Part shown: positions 24,817-34,117 of the stretch, one piece after another
How the letters are laid out: every line of letters begins with the position of its first letter
How positions within the stretch are numbered: position 1 is the stretch's first letter
Translations under genes and position numbers: made by a program
Notes under the pieces: generated by a model
Told to the model about the DNA's origin: nothing
The model's input: the letters and a program-made list of their open reading frames with translations, nothing else
The model's database searches: none
Assembly (NCBI GenBank): GCA_964611385.1
Contig: CAZSXS010000003.1
Span: 3,599 to 67,598 of the forward strand
DNA from: CAZSXS01 sp964611385
GTDB lineage: Bacteria; Bacillota; Clostridia; Lachnospirales; CAYPQA01
DNA: 64,000 bases
Reading direction: 5' to 3'

Positions 24817-27303
24817 ATGAAGAATTTGGAACTGCTTTCACCAGCGGGTTCTATGGAAAGCCTAAAAGCCGCTGTTCAAGCAGGATGTGATGCGGTCTAT
24901 TTAGGAGGAAAAAGCTTTAGCGCCAGGCAGGGAGCCTCAAACTTTGGGGATGATGAGCTTCGAGCTGCGATTGAATACTGTCATTTACGCGGTGTCAAAG
25001 CCTATGTGGCGGTAAATACACTTTACAAAGAAGAGGAATTGCCCTCTGTTTATGCCTTTTTAGCCTATGCCTATGAGGTTGGTGCCGATGCTTTTATCGT
25101 GCAGGACTTGGGCTTGGCTTCTTTTATAAAGAAGCATTTTGAGATCAAACTCCACGCCAGTACGCAAATGACTACCCATAGCAAGGATGATGTTGCCTTT
25201 TTGGAGGCTTTTGGATTTGACCGGGTGGTGCTGAGCCGTGAACTGTCTTTGGATGAAATCAAAGACATTGCTGCGCTGAGTCAGTGTGAGCTGGAGGTTT
25301 TTGTTCATGGGGCGCTTTGCGTATCTTACTCCGGACGTTGTCTTTTCAGCAGTATGCTGGGTGGCAGAAGCGGTAATCGGGGACGCTGTGCGCAGCCCTG
25401 CCGATTGAAATATGCCTTGGTTAAAGACGATGATCGCTTTGAAATTGACAGCGGCTATCTTCTGAGTCCAAAGGACATGCAGGGACTTCCGGTTTTAAAA
25501 GAGTTGGAGGGCTGCAATGCCTGGATTTCTGTTAAGATAGAGGGGCGAATGAAAAGCCCAGAGTATGTTTTTGCGGTGACGAAGGCGTATCGAACTGCAA
25601 TCCGTGAGATGGATAAACATCAGGACGGCCAATCCGATTCTATTGGAAAAAGTGATAATCAACAAACCCTCAAAGAACTTACGCAGGTTTTTAATCGCGG
25701 AGGTTCTTTTAATAATGCCTATTTTCATGAGTTTTCCGGTTTGAATATGATGAGTCCGAAAACGCCCAAAAGTACGGGTGTTTTTTTAGGTAGAGTTACG
25801 GAGTACTCTGCGAAAAGCGGAAAGACGGTCATTCTTGCAGAAGAAGATGTGGTGGCCGGTGACGGCATCGAAATTTGGACCAGGCAGGAGCCACATGTAG
25901 GCACGGGTCTGAACAAGCCGGTTAAAAAGGGAGAGAGCCTGTTTGTAACGTTGTTTGGAGATATCCGACCAGGGGACTTGGTTTATAAATCCTACGATAA
26001 GGCCTTAACCGACCGATTGCAGCACGATTTGCAGGAGGATACACGGAAACAAGTGATTCAAGGCAAGCTTCTGGCCAAGGTTTCAAAGCCTCTGCGCCTC
26101 GAACTTCACTACAAGGGACATAAGCTTATAACAGAAGGAAGCATCGTGGAAGAAGCGAAAAACAAACCGATGTCACCTGAACGGCTTCTTGAACAAGTGA
26201 ACAAGACTGGGAATACCCCTTTCCGCTTTCAATTGGAGGCGGAAATTGACGAGAACATTTTTATTGGTATCAGCGAGATGAATGCTTTAAGACGAAACGC
26301 AAGCGATCGTCTGGGGGAGCTGATTCTGGCTGACAGTAAAAGGGATCCGGTGCCGCTTACTATTGTGAAAGATTTAGCTCAAGCGAACACAGATACAAAA
26401 AACCAAGCAAATGCAGATACGAAAAACAATCAAGCGAAACCAGATGCGAAAACCCATCAAGCGAAGCTAGCTACGCAAAACCATCATGAGAGAGAACTGA
26501 GTATCCAAGTCCTAGAAGCAGAACAGGCTGCCTTTTTATTGAAGCCGGAAGCGGCAAGACTTGAGCGGGTCAAACGAATTTATATACCACTAGTCGATGA
26601 AGCACTACGAAAGCGCTGCAAAGAGCTGGGGATCGAATACTGGGTTACACTGCCGTCCGTTGACCGGGGCAGTCAAGAGTCCAAGCAATTGATTGCGCGT
26701 ACAAAGGATGTAGCAGACGGTTATCTGGCCAGGAATCTGGGACAGCTTGCAAGCTTGAAAAAGCTGGGGCTAAGGGCTACGTCTGATTACACTTTGCACG
26801 CTTTTAACACAGGAACTGTTGAGGCTTTATCTGAATATGCGGAGCTTGTTACTGTGTCGCCGGAGTTGAGCTTTGCGGGGCTTTCGGAGATGAATGGTGG
26901 GATAGAGCTATTGGCGCATGGGCATTTGACTTTGATGACGACCCATCAGTGCCCGGTGGGGCTATATGCCGGAAAGAAAAAGAGCGGGAAGTACTGCAAG
27001 CTTAGGAACAATGCGAAGGGGTACTGCTTGAAGGATAGAAAGGATCTTACCCTTCCCATTCTTACAGATTGCTCTGCCTGTGTTGCCTATATTCTGAACG
27101 GATCAACGCTTTGCTTGCTCAATCGTATCAGCGAAACCAAAGATCTCCCCATTCAATCCCTGCGCTTATGTTTTACGCTTGAATTTCCTTATGAGGTCAT
27201 GAAGGTTGTTGAGGCCTATGATTTAGCCCTAAAGGACTATAGCAACGGCAGTCTGGAGATCGACAGAGCGACTTATGGGCGATATTTTAGGGATATTGAA
27301 TAG
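24817..27303 (+). CDS. U32 family protein with DUF3656 (RlhA-like)
   Basis: ATG at 24817 (GGGATGG site upstream) begins an 828-residue protein. The N-terminal half is the U32 domain: ELLSPAGSMESLKAAVQAGCDAVYLGG, the signature EVFVHGALCVSYSGRC, and a Cys cluster RGRCAQPCRL that in this family holds an iron-sulfur cluster. The C-terminal half carries DUF3656 and ends with a second Cys group (CPVGLYAGKKKSGKYC...C...C). Relatives RlhA and TrhP hydroxylate 23S rRNA C2501 and tRNA U34 respectively, using prephenate. The domain order favours the RlhA side. A 36-residue Asn/Ala/Lys/Asp-rich linker (about 26380-26487) with tandem TDTKNQANADTKN-like repeats splits the two halves and is not typical. Confidence 0.85.
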   Translation: MKNLELLSPAGSMESLKAAVQAGCDAVYLGGKSFSARQGASNFGDDELRAAIEYCHLRGVKAYVAVNTLYKEEELPSVYAFLAYAYEVGADAFIVQDLGLASFIKKHFEIKLHASTQMTTHSKDDVAFLEAFGFDRVVLSRELSLDEIKDIAALSQCELEVFVHGALCVSYSGRCLFSSMLGGRSGNRGRCAQPCRLKYALVKDDDRFEIDSGYLLSPKDMQGLPVLKELEGCNAWISVKIEGRMKSPEYVFAVTKAYRTAIREMDKHQDGQSDSIGKSDNQQTLKELTQVFNRGGSFNNAYFHEFSGLNMMSPKTPKSTGVFLGRVTEYSAKSGKTVILAEEDVVAGDGIEIWTRQEPHVGTGLNKPVKKGESLFVTLFGDIRPGDLVYKSYDKALTDRLQHDLQEDTRKQVIQGKLLAKVSKPLRLELHYKGHKLITEGSIVEEAKNKPMSPERLLEQVNKTGNTPFRFQLEAEIDENIFIGISEMNALRRNASDRLGELILADSKRDPVPLTIVKDLAQANTDTKNQANADTKNNQAKPDAKTHQAKLATQNHHERELSIQVLEAEQAAFLLKPEAARLERVKRIYIPLVDEALRKRCKELGIEYWVTLPSVDRGSQESKQLIARTKDVADGYLARNLGQLASLKKLGLRATSDYTLHAFNTGTVEALSEYAELVTVSPELSFAGLSEMNGGIELLAHGHLTLMTTHQCPVGLYAGKKKSGKYCKLRNNAKGYCLKDRKDLTLPILTDCSACVAYILNGSTLCLLNRISETKDLPIQSLRLCFTLEFPYEVMKVVEAYDLALKDYSNGSLEIDRATYGRYFRDIE

Positions 27304-27328
27304 TGATTTTACCGAAGGAGATGTCAAG

Positions 27329-28036
27329 ATGAATATTTATCCGGCGATTGATATTATAGATGGAAACTGTGTTCGGCTGTGCCAAGGGGATTTTGACAAG
27401 CTGACGGTCTTTAATGACGATGTGGCCAAGCAGGCTCGGGAATGGGAAAGCTGTGGTGCCAAGTACTTGCATGTGGTGGATCTGGACGGAGCCAAGGGTA
27501 GGGGCCATAACCGAGAGGCTATCCAAAAAATCTTGGAAGCTGTGCAGATTCCCATTCAGGTGGGTGGCGGCATTCGAAGCTTTGAGGATATCGAAGGAAT
27601 GGTAAAGCTTGGCGTGAGCCGAGTGATCCTTGGTACGAAGGCTTTGAATGGGGATTTTGTAAAGGAAGCCGTTTCGAAGTATGGGTCAAAGATCGCTGTA
27701 GGGATTGACGCAAAAGAGGGTATGGTTGCTGTATCCGGCTGGACTTCTGTCAGTACGGTGTCGGCGCTGAGCCTCTGCCAGCAAATGAAGGCACTGGGGG
27801 TCTCAACCATCATTTATACAGATATCGCGAAGGATGGCATGATGGCTGGGCCGAACATAGCGGCCACAAAAGAACTGATCGAGAAAACGCAGCTTTCCGT
27901 CATCGCATCGGGGGGCGTGTCCACTTATGAGGACTTGGAAAAAATTAATAAAATCGGCGCAGAAGGCGCAATCATTGGTAAAGCATTGTACCAAGGGAAT
28001 ATAAGCTTAAAGGAGGTCATGAACAGATGGAGTTGA
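27329..28036 (+). CDS. hisA: Phosphoribosylformimino-AICAR isomerase
   Basis: ATG at 27329, with AAGGAG upstream, gives 235 residues; a longer reading would overlap the U32 gene without a ribosome site. HisA is a TIM barrel that isomerises ProFAR to PRFAR in histidine synthesis. The family markers are present: IYPAIDIIDGNCVRLCQGDF with the first catalytic Asp, HVVDLDGAKGR, QVGGGIRSFEDI, and TDIAKDGMMAGPN with the second catalytic Asp. It overlaps hisIE by 10 bases. Other his genes are not in the window. Confidence 0.95.
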   Translation: MNIYPAIDIIDGNCVRLCQGDFDKLTVFNDDVAKQAREWESCGAKYLHVVDLDGAKGRGHNREAIQKILEAVQIPIQVGGGIRSFEDIEGMVKLGVSRVILGTKALNGDFVKEAVSKYGSKIAVGIDAKEGMVAVSGWTSVSTVSALSLCQQMKALGVSTIIYTDIAKDGMMAGPNIAATKELIEKTQLSVIASGGVSTYEDLEKINKIGAEGAIIGKALYQGNISLKEVMNRWS

Positions 28037-28728
28037 AATTCAACAAGGATGGGCTGATTCCCGTGATCGCCCAGGATTATAACACCGGAAGGGTTCTGAT
28101 GCAGGCCTACATGAATCAAGAGGCCTATGATAAAACGATAGAAACAGGAAAAGTACATTATTACAGCCGCAGCCGGAAGTCCCTTTGGTTAAAGGGCGAA
28201 ACCTCCGGTCAGTATCAAATCATAAAACGGATTCGGGTGGATTGCGACCAGGATTGCCTGTTGGTTCAGGTTTTGCAGGAAGGCGGCGGTGCTTGCCATA
28301 CGGGAGCAGAAAGCTGTTTCTTTACTACCATTGTGGATCAGACGGGAGAGCCTTCTGCTCAGACTTGTGTAGAGCCGCTTAGCCCCAATCAGACCACTTC
28401 TGATCTAGCGAATGCCGAACAAGATTCTCTTGACAAGGGCAGCAAGCCCGAAACCGTTTTACAAAAGCTGTACGAAACCGTTATAGACAGACAGCGTAAT
28501 CCCAAGGAAGGCTCATATACAAACTATTTATTTGACAAGGGTTTGGACAAGATACTCAAGAAGGTAGGCGAAGAAACAGCAGAGGTACTCATTGCTTCCA
28601 AGAACCAAAGCAAAAGCGAAATCACCTATGAAACCGCCGACCTCTTATACCATTTGACTGTCCTTTTAGTCGATAGAGGCCTAACGTGGAAGGACATTAC
28701 AGACGAGCTATTAAAAAGAACAAAATAA
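28027..28728 (+). CDS. hisI: Bifunctional phosphoribosyl-AMP cyclohydrolase/phosphoribosyl-ATP pyrophosphatase
   Basis: A 233-residue two-domain enzyme (often called hisIE). Residues 1-110 are the cyclohydrolase with the zinc and magnesium ligands in VDCDQDCLLVQ and the GGACHTGAESCFF motif. A linker of about 35 residues follows, and residues 145-233 form the all-helical pyrophosphatase (GSYTNYLFDKGLDKILKKVGEE, then YETADLLYHLTVLL). It catalyses steps two and three of histidine synthesis. In the pathway it acts just before HisA, the gene it overlaps. Confidence 0.95.
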   Translation: MELKFNKDGLIPVIAQDYNTGRVLMQAYMNQEAYDKTIETGKVHYYSRSRKSLWLKGETSGQYQIIKRIRVDCDQDCLLVQVLQEGGGACHTGAESCFFTTIVDQTGEPSAQTCVEPLSPNQTTSDLANAEQDSLDKGSKPETVLQKLYETVIDRQRNPKEGSYTNYLFDKGLDKILKKVGEETAEVLIASKNQSKSEITYETADLLYHLTVLLVDRGLTWKDITDELLKRTK

Positions 28729-28743
28729 TCACAGGAGGTACAC

Positions 28744-29646
28744 ATGAAATATATTGGTGTTGATATTGGCGGTACGAAGTGTGCCGTCTCTTTGGGTAAT
28801 GAGCAAGGTGAGATTCTGCAAAAGATTCGCTTTGAAACAACAGAGCGAGATGAAACAATTGAAAGAATTATTAATACAGTTAAAACCGTTCTTGATGAGG
28901 CCGTGGCTGCCGGTACGCCCAAGGATGAAATCAAAGCAATCGGAGTAAGCTGTGGAGGCCCACTTGATAGTAAAAGAGGCCTGATCCTAGCCCCTCCCAA
29001 CCTTTCTGATTGGGATAAGGTTGAAATTGTTAAAATTTTGCAAGAAGCCTTTGGGCTTCCGGCCTTCCTCCAAAATGATGCAGATGCCTGTGCGTTGGCT
29101 GAATGGAAATTCGGAGCAGGTAAGGGCTACCAAAACCTGGTGTTTTTGACATTTGGTACCGGCTTCGGGGCTGGCTTGATCCTGGGTGGCCGACTGTATA
29201 CCGGCGGCTGTAATATGGCTGGAGAAATTGGTCATGTCCGTCTGAATTTTGGTGAGCATGAGGGGTATTATAAAAAGGGCTCCTATGAAGGCTACTGTAG
29301 TGGTGGCGGAATTGAACAGTATGGTTACGGTAGCGCCCAGGAGATTGCCCAAAAAGCCAAAGAGGGCGATGCAAGAGCCATTACAATTTATAAAGAAGTC
29401 GGAGAAAACCTGGGTAGAGCCGTTTCTCTGCTGATTGACTTTTTGAATCCGGACGCCATTATTATAGGAAGCATTTATACACGGGTCAGCGAACTGATGG
29501 AAGAAAGTATGCAAAATATAATCCAACAGGAAACCTTAGAAATAAGTAGAAAGCACTGTAAAATTTTAAAAGCAGTGCTGCAAGAATCTCTTGGAGACGT
29601 GGCTGCTATCACTGTTGCGGTAAACGGACTTGAGGAAGGACGGTAG
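28744..29646 (+). CDS. ROK family sugar kinase
   Basis: A 300-residue ATP-dependent sugar kinase of the ROK family. Visible motifs: the phosphate loop YIGVDIGGTKCAVSLG, the catalytic Asp in LQNDADACALAEW, FGTGFGAGLILGGRLY, and the ExGH motif MAGEIGHVRLNF, whose His usually helps hold zinc. The usual CxCGxxGC zinc loop is replaced by GYYKKGSYEGYCSGGGIEQYG, so the zinc site is reduced or lost. The substrate could be glucose, N-acetylglucosamine or another hexose. Its 3' end runs almost into a SIS-domain isomerase gene, which argues for a joint sugar-phosphate pathway. Confidence 0.88.
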   Translation: MKYIGVDIGGTKCAVSLGNEQGEILQKIRFETTERDETIERIINTVKTVLDEAVAAGTPKDEIKAIGVSCGGPLDSKRGLILAPPNLSDWDKVEIVKILQEAFGLPAFLQNDADACALAEWKFGAGKGYQNLVFLTFGTGFGAGLILGGRLYTGGCNMAGEIGHVRLNFGEHEGYYKKGSYEGYCSGGGIEQYGYGSAQEIAQKAKEGDARAITIYKEVGENLGRAVSLLIDFLNPDAIIIGSIYTRVSELMEESMQNIIQQETLEISRKHCKILKAVLQESLGDVAAITVAVNGLEEGR

Positions 29647-29650
29647 TGTT

Positions 29651-30271
29651 ATGAAAAATACCTGTGATTTCATACAGGCTTTGATCCAAGATTATCCCCA
29701 ATTGGCACCCGCCCAGTCCTCCATCGAAGCTGCCGTGGCAGCCCTCATTGAGTGCTATCAAAAGGGCGGAAAGGTTCTGGTTTGCGGAAACGGGGGAAGC
29801 GCAGCAGACAGTGAGCACATTGTGGGCGAACTAATGAAGGGCTTTTTGTCCAAGCGAAAGATACAAGACGAAGGATTGCCAAAGGAGCTTGTAGAAAACT
29901 TGCAAGGTGCCTTGCCCGCCATCGCGCTAACAGGCTCCCCTGCTTTAAGTACTGCTTTCAGCAATGATGTAAACCCATACTTTATCTTTGCGCAGCAGGT
30001 GTACGGTTTAGGGAAGGAAGGAGATGTTCTGATCGGTATCTCCACCTCCGGTAACGCTAAGAACGTTTCCTATGCCGTCCAAGTTGCCAAGCATAAAAAG
30101 ATGAAAACCATAGCACTGACGGGACAGGCTGATAGTTTGTTGTCCCAGAGCTGTGATATTACGATTAAGGCGCCTTCTGCAAGCACGCCCAAAGTTCAGG
30201 AGTATCACCTACCCATCTACCACGCCATTTGTGCGGCTGTGGAACATGCTTTTTTTGCAGACGGAATATAA
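29651..30271 (+). CDS. SIS-domain sugar isomerase, GmhA-like
   Basis: ATG at 29651 with GAAGGA upstream starts a 207-residue protein. The SIS domain is clear: [25 protein letters not shown] binds a phosphosugar, and [14 protein letters not shown] is the second loop. The whole is closest in look to GmhA, which isomerises sedoheptulose 7-phosphate for heptose synthesis. A Gram-positive host without an obvious LPS makes another ketose or amino-sugar phosphate equally possible. It begins just after the ROK kinase stop, so kinase and isomerase are probably made together. Confidence 0.85.
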   Translation: MKNTCDFIQALIQDYPQLAPAQSSIEAAVAALIECYQKGGKVLVCGNGGSAADSEHIVGELMKGFLSKRKIQDEGLPKELVENLQGALPAIALTGSPALSTAFSNDVNPYFIFAQQVYGLGKEGDVLIGISTSGNAKNVSYAVQVAKHKKMKTIALTGQADSLLSQSCDITIKAPSASTPKVQEYHLPIYHAICAAVEHAFFADGI

Positions 30272-30297
30272 GAAATAGTTCGTACGGAGATGATGAT

Positions 30298-31224
30298 TTG
30301 AAGATTTATAAAAGTATAACTGAATTAATCGGAAGAACGCCCATTCTGGAGCTTTGCCGCTTTGGAGAGGGCCTGGAAGCTCGGATTTTTGCCAAGCTGG
30401 AATACTTTAATCCCGCGGGGAGTGTAAAGGACAGAGTTGCCTTGGCTATGATAGAGGATGCGGAGAAAAAAGGTAAACTCACCAAGAACTCTGTCATCAT
30501 TGAGCCGACCAGCGGAAATACGGGAATTGGACTTGCTGCGGTGGCTTGCGCAAAGGGATATCGGGTGATTTTGACTATGCCCGAAACTATGAGCATGGAA
30601 AGACGCAACTTGCTTAAGGCCTATGGAGCGGAGCTGGTGTTGACAGCCGGTAAGCTGGGCATGAACGGCGCCATTGCAAAAGCTGGGGAACTTGGGGTAA
30701 CTATGGAGAATAGCTTTATTCCCAGTCAGTTTGAGAATCCAGCCAATCCTGAAAGCCATTTTCAAACCACAGGCCCAGAGATTTGGGAAGATATGGCCGG
30801 GAATATTGACCTTTTTGTGGCTGGTGTTGGTACCGGCGGTACCATCAGCGGAGTAGGACGCTATCTGAAGTCCAAGAACCCAAGCATTCGGATCGTTGCC
30901 GTAGAGCCTAATGATTCCCCAGTCTTATCCACAGGCCAGGCAGGACCTCATAAAATCCAAGGCATCGGAGCAGGCTTTGTGCCAGATATCTTAGATACCG
31001 GTATATACGACCGCATTCTACGGGTAAAGCACGAGGATGCTTACGCAGTCACAAGACGCCTTGTGAAATGCGAAGGAGTGCTGGTTGGGATTTCTTGTGG
31101 TGCGGCCCTATGGGCAGCCGCAACACTTGCAGCGGAAGAAGAGAATAAAGGTAAAAACATTGTTGTTCTGCTTCCGGATACAGGTGAACGCTACCTATCG
31201 ACAGAATTGTTTGGCTTGATGTAA
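30298..31224 (+). CDS. cysK: Cysteine synthase A
   Basis: TTG at 30298 with GGAG 8 bases upstream gives 308 residues; this start matches the family N-terminus ([18 protein letters not shown]). The enzyme is PLP-dependent and makes cysteine from O-acetylserine and sulfide. The PLP lysine is Lys44 in [14 protein letters not shown]; the substrate loop [10 protein letters not shown], the phosphate-binding [10 protein letters not shown], and [11 protein letters not shown] are all present. It has normal length. The following ECF-like gene is 19 bases away and may share the transcript. Confidence 0.94.
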   Translation: MKIYKSITELIGRTPILELCRFGEGLEARIFAKLEYFNPAGSVKDRVALAMIEDAEKKGKLTKNSVIIEPTSGNTGIGLAAVACAKGYRVILTMPETMSMERRNLLKAYGAELVLTAGKLGMNGAIAKAGELGVTMENSFIPSQFENPANPESHFQTTGPEIWEDMAGNIDLFVAGVGTGGTISGVGRYLKSKNPSIRIVAVEPNDSPVLSTGQAGPHKIQGIGAGFVPDILDTGIYDRILRVKHEDAYAVTRRLVKCEGVLVGISCGAALWAAATLAAEEENKGKNIVVLLPDTGERYLSTELFGLM

Positions 31225-31243
31225 AGGAAAATGAAGGAATAAA

Positions 31244-31762
31244 ATGAATTATCGAATTTCTAAGACAAAATTTATAACCTACACCGCTTTGTTGCTGGCC
31301 TTGTGCCTGGGGGTACAACAACTGAAAAGCCTTTCCCAATTTATTACAGGCCCCCTTGTCAATACCATCTTGCTGATTGCAACGCTGTACGTAAGTCTGC
31401 CCAGCGGCTTGCTCATTGCTGTCTTGTCGCCCCTGTTGGCTTTTTTGATCGCCCCCTCGCCGATTATGCAGGTAGTGCCTCTGATGATCCCCATCATTAT
31501 GCTAGGAAACGCCACCCTTATTCTTCCGGCTTGGCTTTTGCGTAAGAAAAGCCTGATCATAGGCTTGCTTCTGGGCTCCCTGGTAAAGGCTGGCCTGCTC
31601 TGGGCAGGAATTGCATTTGTAATAATTCCTTTTTTTGGCAACGCCTTAAAGCCGCCGCAGAAAACAGCACTTGCTGCAATGTTTTCCTACAATCAGCTGA
31701 TCACCGCCCTGATCGGTTCACTGATTGCTTATTTAATTTTGCTTCGTTTAAAAAAGAATTAA
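31244..31762 (+). CDS. ECF transporter S-component-like membrane protein
   Basis: A 172-residue, very hydrophobic protein with five to six predicted helices and a short basic C-terminus. Size, the N-terminal pattern (TKFITYTALLLALCLGVQQL) and the small helical loops resemble substrate-binding S components of energy-coupling-factor vitamin importers. These work with a shared EcfA/T module encoded elsewhere; none is near. Next to cysK the ligand might be a sulfur compound, but nothing in the sequence shows it. It could also be an unrelated small membrane protein. Confidence 0.65.
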   Translation: MNYRISKTKFITYTALLLALCLGVQQLKSLSQFITGPLVNTILLIATLYVSLPSGLLIAVLSPLLAFLIAPSPIMQVVPLMIPIIMLGNATLILPAWLLRKKSLIIGLLLGSLVKAGLLWAGIAFVIIPFFGNALKPPQKTALAAMFSYNQLITALIGSLIAYLILLRLKKN

Positions 31763-31795
31763 TGCAGCGCAGACTGCACTATTGGAGGGTATTTT

Positions 31796-32638
31796 ATGTA
31801 CAATTTTTCCATCGGTATCATGCTTGAAAGCTTAAAAAAGGAAACCAAGGAAGCCTTAGCCCGGGTCAAGGCGCTTGGAGCACAGGGTATCCAGGTTTAC
31901 TCGACTTACGGAGAACTGTCTCCGCAGAATCTGGTGGGGCCAAAGCGGAAAGAATTTCTTGACCTTGTTAAGTCCCACGGCCTGTGCATTTCAGCCCTGT
32001 GTGGCGACTTAGGTCACGGCTTTGGCAACAAGGAGAAAAATCCAGAACTGATTGAACAGTCAAAGCGGATTTTGGATCTGGCAAAGGAACTGGAGACAAA
32101 CATCGTTACCACCCACATCGGCGTAGTTCCCCAGGACAAGAATCATGAACGCTACAAAATTATGCAAGAGGCTTGCTTTGCTTTGAGCCGCTATGCGGAT
32201 GAGATTGATGCCCATTTTGCCATTGAAACCGGGCCGGAAATCGCGGTCGTGTTGAAGGAATTTTTAGATGCCTTGAATTCAAAAGGTGTTGCCGTCAACC
32301 TAGATCCAGCCAATCTGGTCATGGTTACCGCCGATGATCCTGTGCAGGCAGTTTACACCTTGAAGGATTACATCGTACACACCCACGCCAAAGACGGCCG
32401 TCGGCTTCTGGTCAAGGATCCAGAAATCGTTTACGGACTCATCGAGGAGGAAATTAAAACTGCTCAAGCCTTCATTGAGCTACCCCTCGGACAGGGTGAT
32501 GTAGACTTTAAGCGCTACCTTGCCGCTCTTGACGAAATCGGTTACAAGGGCTTCTTAACCATTGAGCGCGAGGTCGGAGAGAATCCAGAAGGCGATATCC
32601 GAACCGCTGTTGATTTCTTGAAAGCGTTAATGAAGTAA
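31796..32638 (+). CDS. Sugar phosphate isomerase/epimerase (xylose-isomerase-like TIM barrel)
   Basis: A 280-residue TIM barrel of the AP-endonuclease-2/xylose-isomerase-like family. Metal ligands are in the expected strands: the VTTHIGVVP region, the Glu of FAIETGPE, NLDPANLVM, VHTHAKDG with its HxH-type pair, and the last Glu of LTIEREVG. Such enzymes epimerise or isomerise sugar phosphates, inositols or keto acids with Mn or another divalent metal. The substrate cannot be told from sequence. The gene has a good GGAGGG site and is followed by repeat family B and a strong terminator. Confidence 0.87.
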   Translation: MYNFSIGIMLESLKKETKEALARVKALGAQGIQVYSTYGELSPQNLVGPKRKEFLDLVKSHGLCISALCGDLGHGFGNKEKNPELIEQSKRILDLAKELETNIVTTHIGVVPQDKNHERYKIMQEACFALSRYADEIDAHFAIETGPEIAVVLKEFLDALNSKGVAVNLDPANLVMVTADDPVQAVYTLKDYIVHTHAKDGRRLLVKDPEIVYGLIEEEIKTAQAFIELPLGQGDVDFKRYLAALDEIGYKGFLTIEREVGENPEGDIRTAVDFLKALMK

Positions 32639-32642
32639 GCTA

Positions 32643-32745
32643 TATACTCAGTCTCTTAAACATTTGCCAAGCTACCATCAATCAGCCTAGTTAAATTTTA
32701 TTATTTTGGATGGCGGTTTTGCAAAGCTCAATGTGACTGAGTATA
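32643..32745 (+). repeat. Repeat family B, copy 1
   Basis: A 103-bp element bounded by perfect 11-bp inverted repeats: TATACTCAGTC at 32643-32653 and GACTGAGTATA at 32735-32745. The interior has a CTACCATC/GATGGCGG inverted pair and GCGGTTTTGCAAAGCT. The same layout recurs at 53123, 55488 and 55629. Confidence 0.85.
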
Positions 32746-32753
32746 AAACAATC

Positions 32754-32789
32754 AAAAACCCCCGCAGAACGTGTTCTGCGGGGGTTTTT
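32754..32789. terminator. Strong intrinsic terminator between convergent genes
   Basis: AAAAACCCCCGCAGAAC pairs with GTTCTGCGGGGGTTTTT at 32773-32789. The GC-rich stem is flanked by A and T runs, so it serves both the plus-strand isomerase unit and the opposing CPBP gene. Confidence 0.92.
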
Positions 32790-32805
32790 AGTAGCCAATG
32801 AAAGC

Positions 32806-33636
32806 TCAAAGTAAGTTAGTACGTGCAGGAGCATTTCTATTTACTTTAGTCATATAAATACACAGGGCAACACCAACTGCAAATGTCAGGGCACTTCTAA
32901 ATACTTCAACGTTATCAGATGTTTTTGCAAGAAGCTGTGCCGTAAAATTACTGCAAAGATGCAACATCACAGCAGACAAGATACTGTGCTTCGTTTTGAC
33001 AAACACAAAACTCATAATCACCGTCATCCCTAAGGTCATGAGCAAGAACATCCAAAACCCAGAAAGTCTAAATCCCATCTGACCGTGCCAAGTCTCTTTC
33101 ATAAAATAAAGTGGCAGATGCCAAACACACCAAATAACACCTAGCAACAAAGAGGCTTTTATGAATCCAAACCTTTGGAGTAGCGGCTCAAGGGCATATC
33201 CACGCCAGCCCAATTCCTCAGCAAAAGGGCCAGACATAAAGCTTATTAAAAGAAGAGGGATAAAAGATACAGGATTTTGAAGTACAAATTTTAAATTTAT
33301 CATCTCAGGAGATACCCCACCCATAAGCTTATCAATAAGTATACTTACGGCAAAAATAGCGGGAAAAATTAGCAGAATGAACAGCCACCAACTTGCTTTA
33401 ATGCGCTTAACTTGATAACATCTCCTAAAGTATTCTATCTTTTCTGCTTTGTTGTATGTTATGAGCACCATAGCAAGACCGACAAACGTTGGAGAACACC
33501 CTCCGCAAATAAGTAGAACCATACCTGTTCCCGAGTATGGATTTAACCCCAATAAGATAATTGCACCATAAAACAACCATGTCAAAATAAATGATAAAGC
33601 AAAGAATAGCGTTACATGTGATAATTGCTTTGTCAT
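32806..33636 (-). CDS. CPBP family intramembrane glutamic protease
   Basis: A 276-residue protein with about eight membrane helices. The CPBP (Abi/CAAX-protease-like) motifs are intact: EE at residues 140-141 with Arg145 in AEELGWRGYAL, and His173 in CVWHLPLYFMK; a later N/H motif is in LHLCSNF. Family members include eukaryotic Rce1 and bacterial proteins for bacteriocin immunity or peptide processing. The gene stands alone, with GAGAGG upstream of the ATG. Whether it protects against or processes a peptide is not shown. It opens a region of more AT-rich accessory genes. Confidence 0.88.
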   Translation of the reverse strand: MTKQLSHVTLFFALSFILTWLFYGAIILLGLNPYSGTGMVLLICGGCSPTFVGLAMVLITYNKAEKIEYFRRCYQVKRIKASWWLFILLIFPAIFAVSILIDKLMGGVSPEMINLKFVLQNPVSFIPLLLISFMSGPFAEELGWRGYALEPLLQRFGFIKASLLLGVIWCVWHLPLYFMKETWHGQMGFRLSGFWMFLLMTLGMTVIMSFVFVKTKHSILSAVMLHLCSNFTAQLLAKTSDNVEVFRSALTFAVGVALCIYMTKVNRNAPARTNLL

Positions 33637-34117
33637 ATAGTTTATACCTCTCTTTACTTTAAATTAATGGTGTTCATTTGACTTGTTTATTTAAGTTTTA
33701 GCTGATTTTATAAATTTATTAGCTTAGTCTTTTCTAAAACCGTTATCCATTTCCGTTTCAAAATATAAAGGTTTTGTTGTCTTTAGTAAAACTTATTTGC
33801 CAATTTTTCCTTTTTTATCTAAATCTTTACCAATTAACCTTCACCTCATTTAATGTTTAAAGCAATAAGATAATTATTTTAGACAATATTATATACTTTA
33901 TAAAAGTAAAATAGTTTATAAAAAACTTAACTTTAACTTGACAGCACCTCAGTGACAAACTAAAACATTAAATCAATTTCTTCAACACAAAAGTGTGCAG
34001 GAAAAATTGAAATATTTTGTTGACAGTATGTTGACAATGAAAAAAATTTCTGTAATATTAGCAATAAAGTTTGAAGTATAAACTTTACAGGGTTTTTATT
34101 GAAAAGGAGTTGAATGT
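33637..34117. other. AT-rich gene-free region
   Basis: This stretch of about 480 bases between divergent genes has stops in all frames and no recognisable gene. It contains the promoter-like sequence at 34031-34058 and runs of A and T. No RNA gene or repeat copy was seen. Confidence 0.6.
34031..34058 (+). promoter_or_regulatory. Candidate sigma-A promoter of the RibD-like/SDR/MFS operon
   Basis: TTGACA at 34031-34036, a 16-base spacer and TAATAT at 34053-34058 lie 59 bases before the first gene. A second TTGACA begins 11 bases earlier at 34020, so two overlapping -35 boxes are possible. Confidence 0.55.

Noticed and set aside
32754..32789. Terminator as part of repeat B
   Set aside because: It lies outside the inverted termini and is not found next to the other copies.
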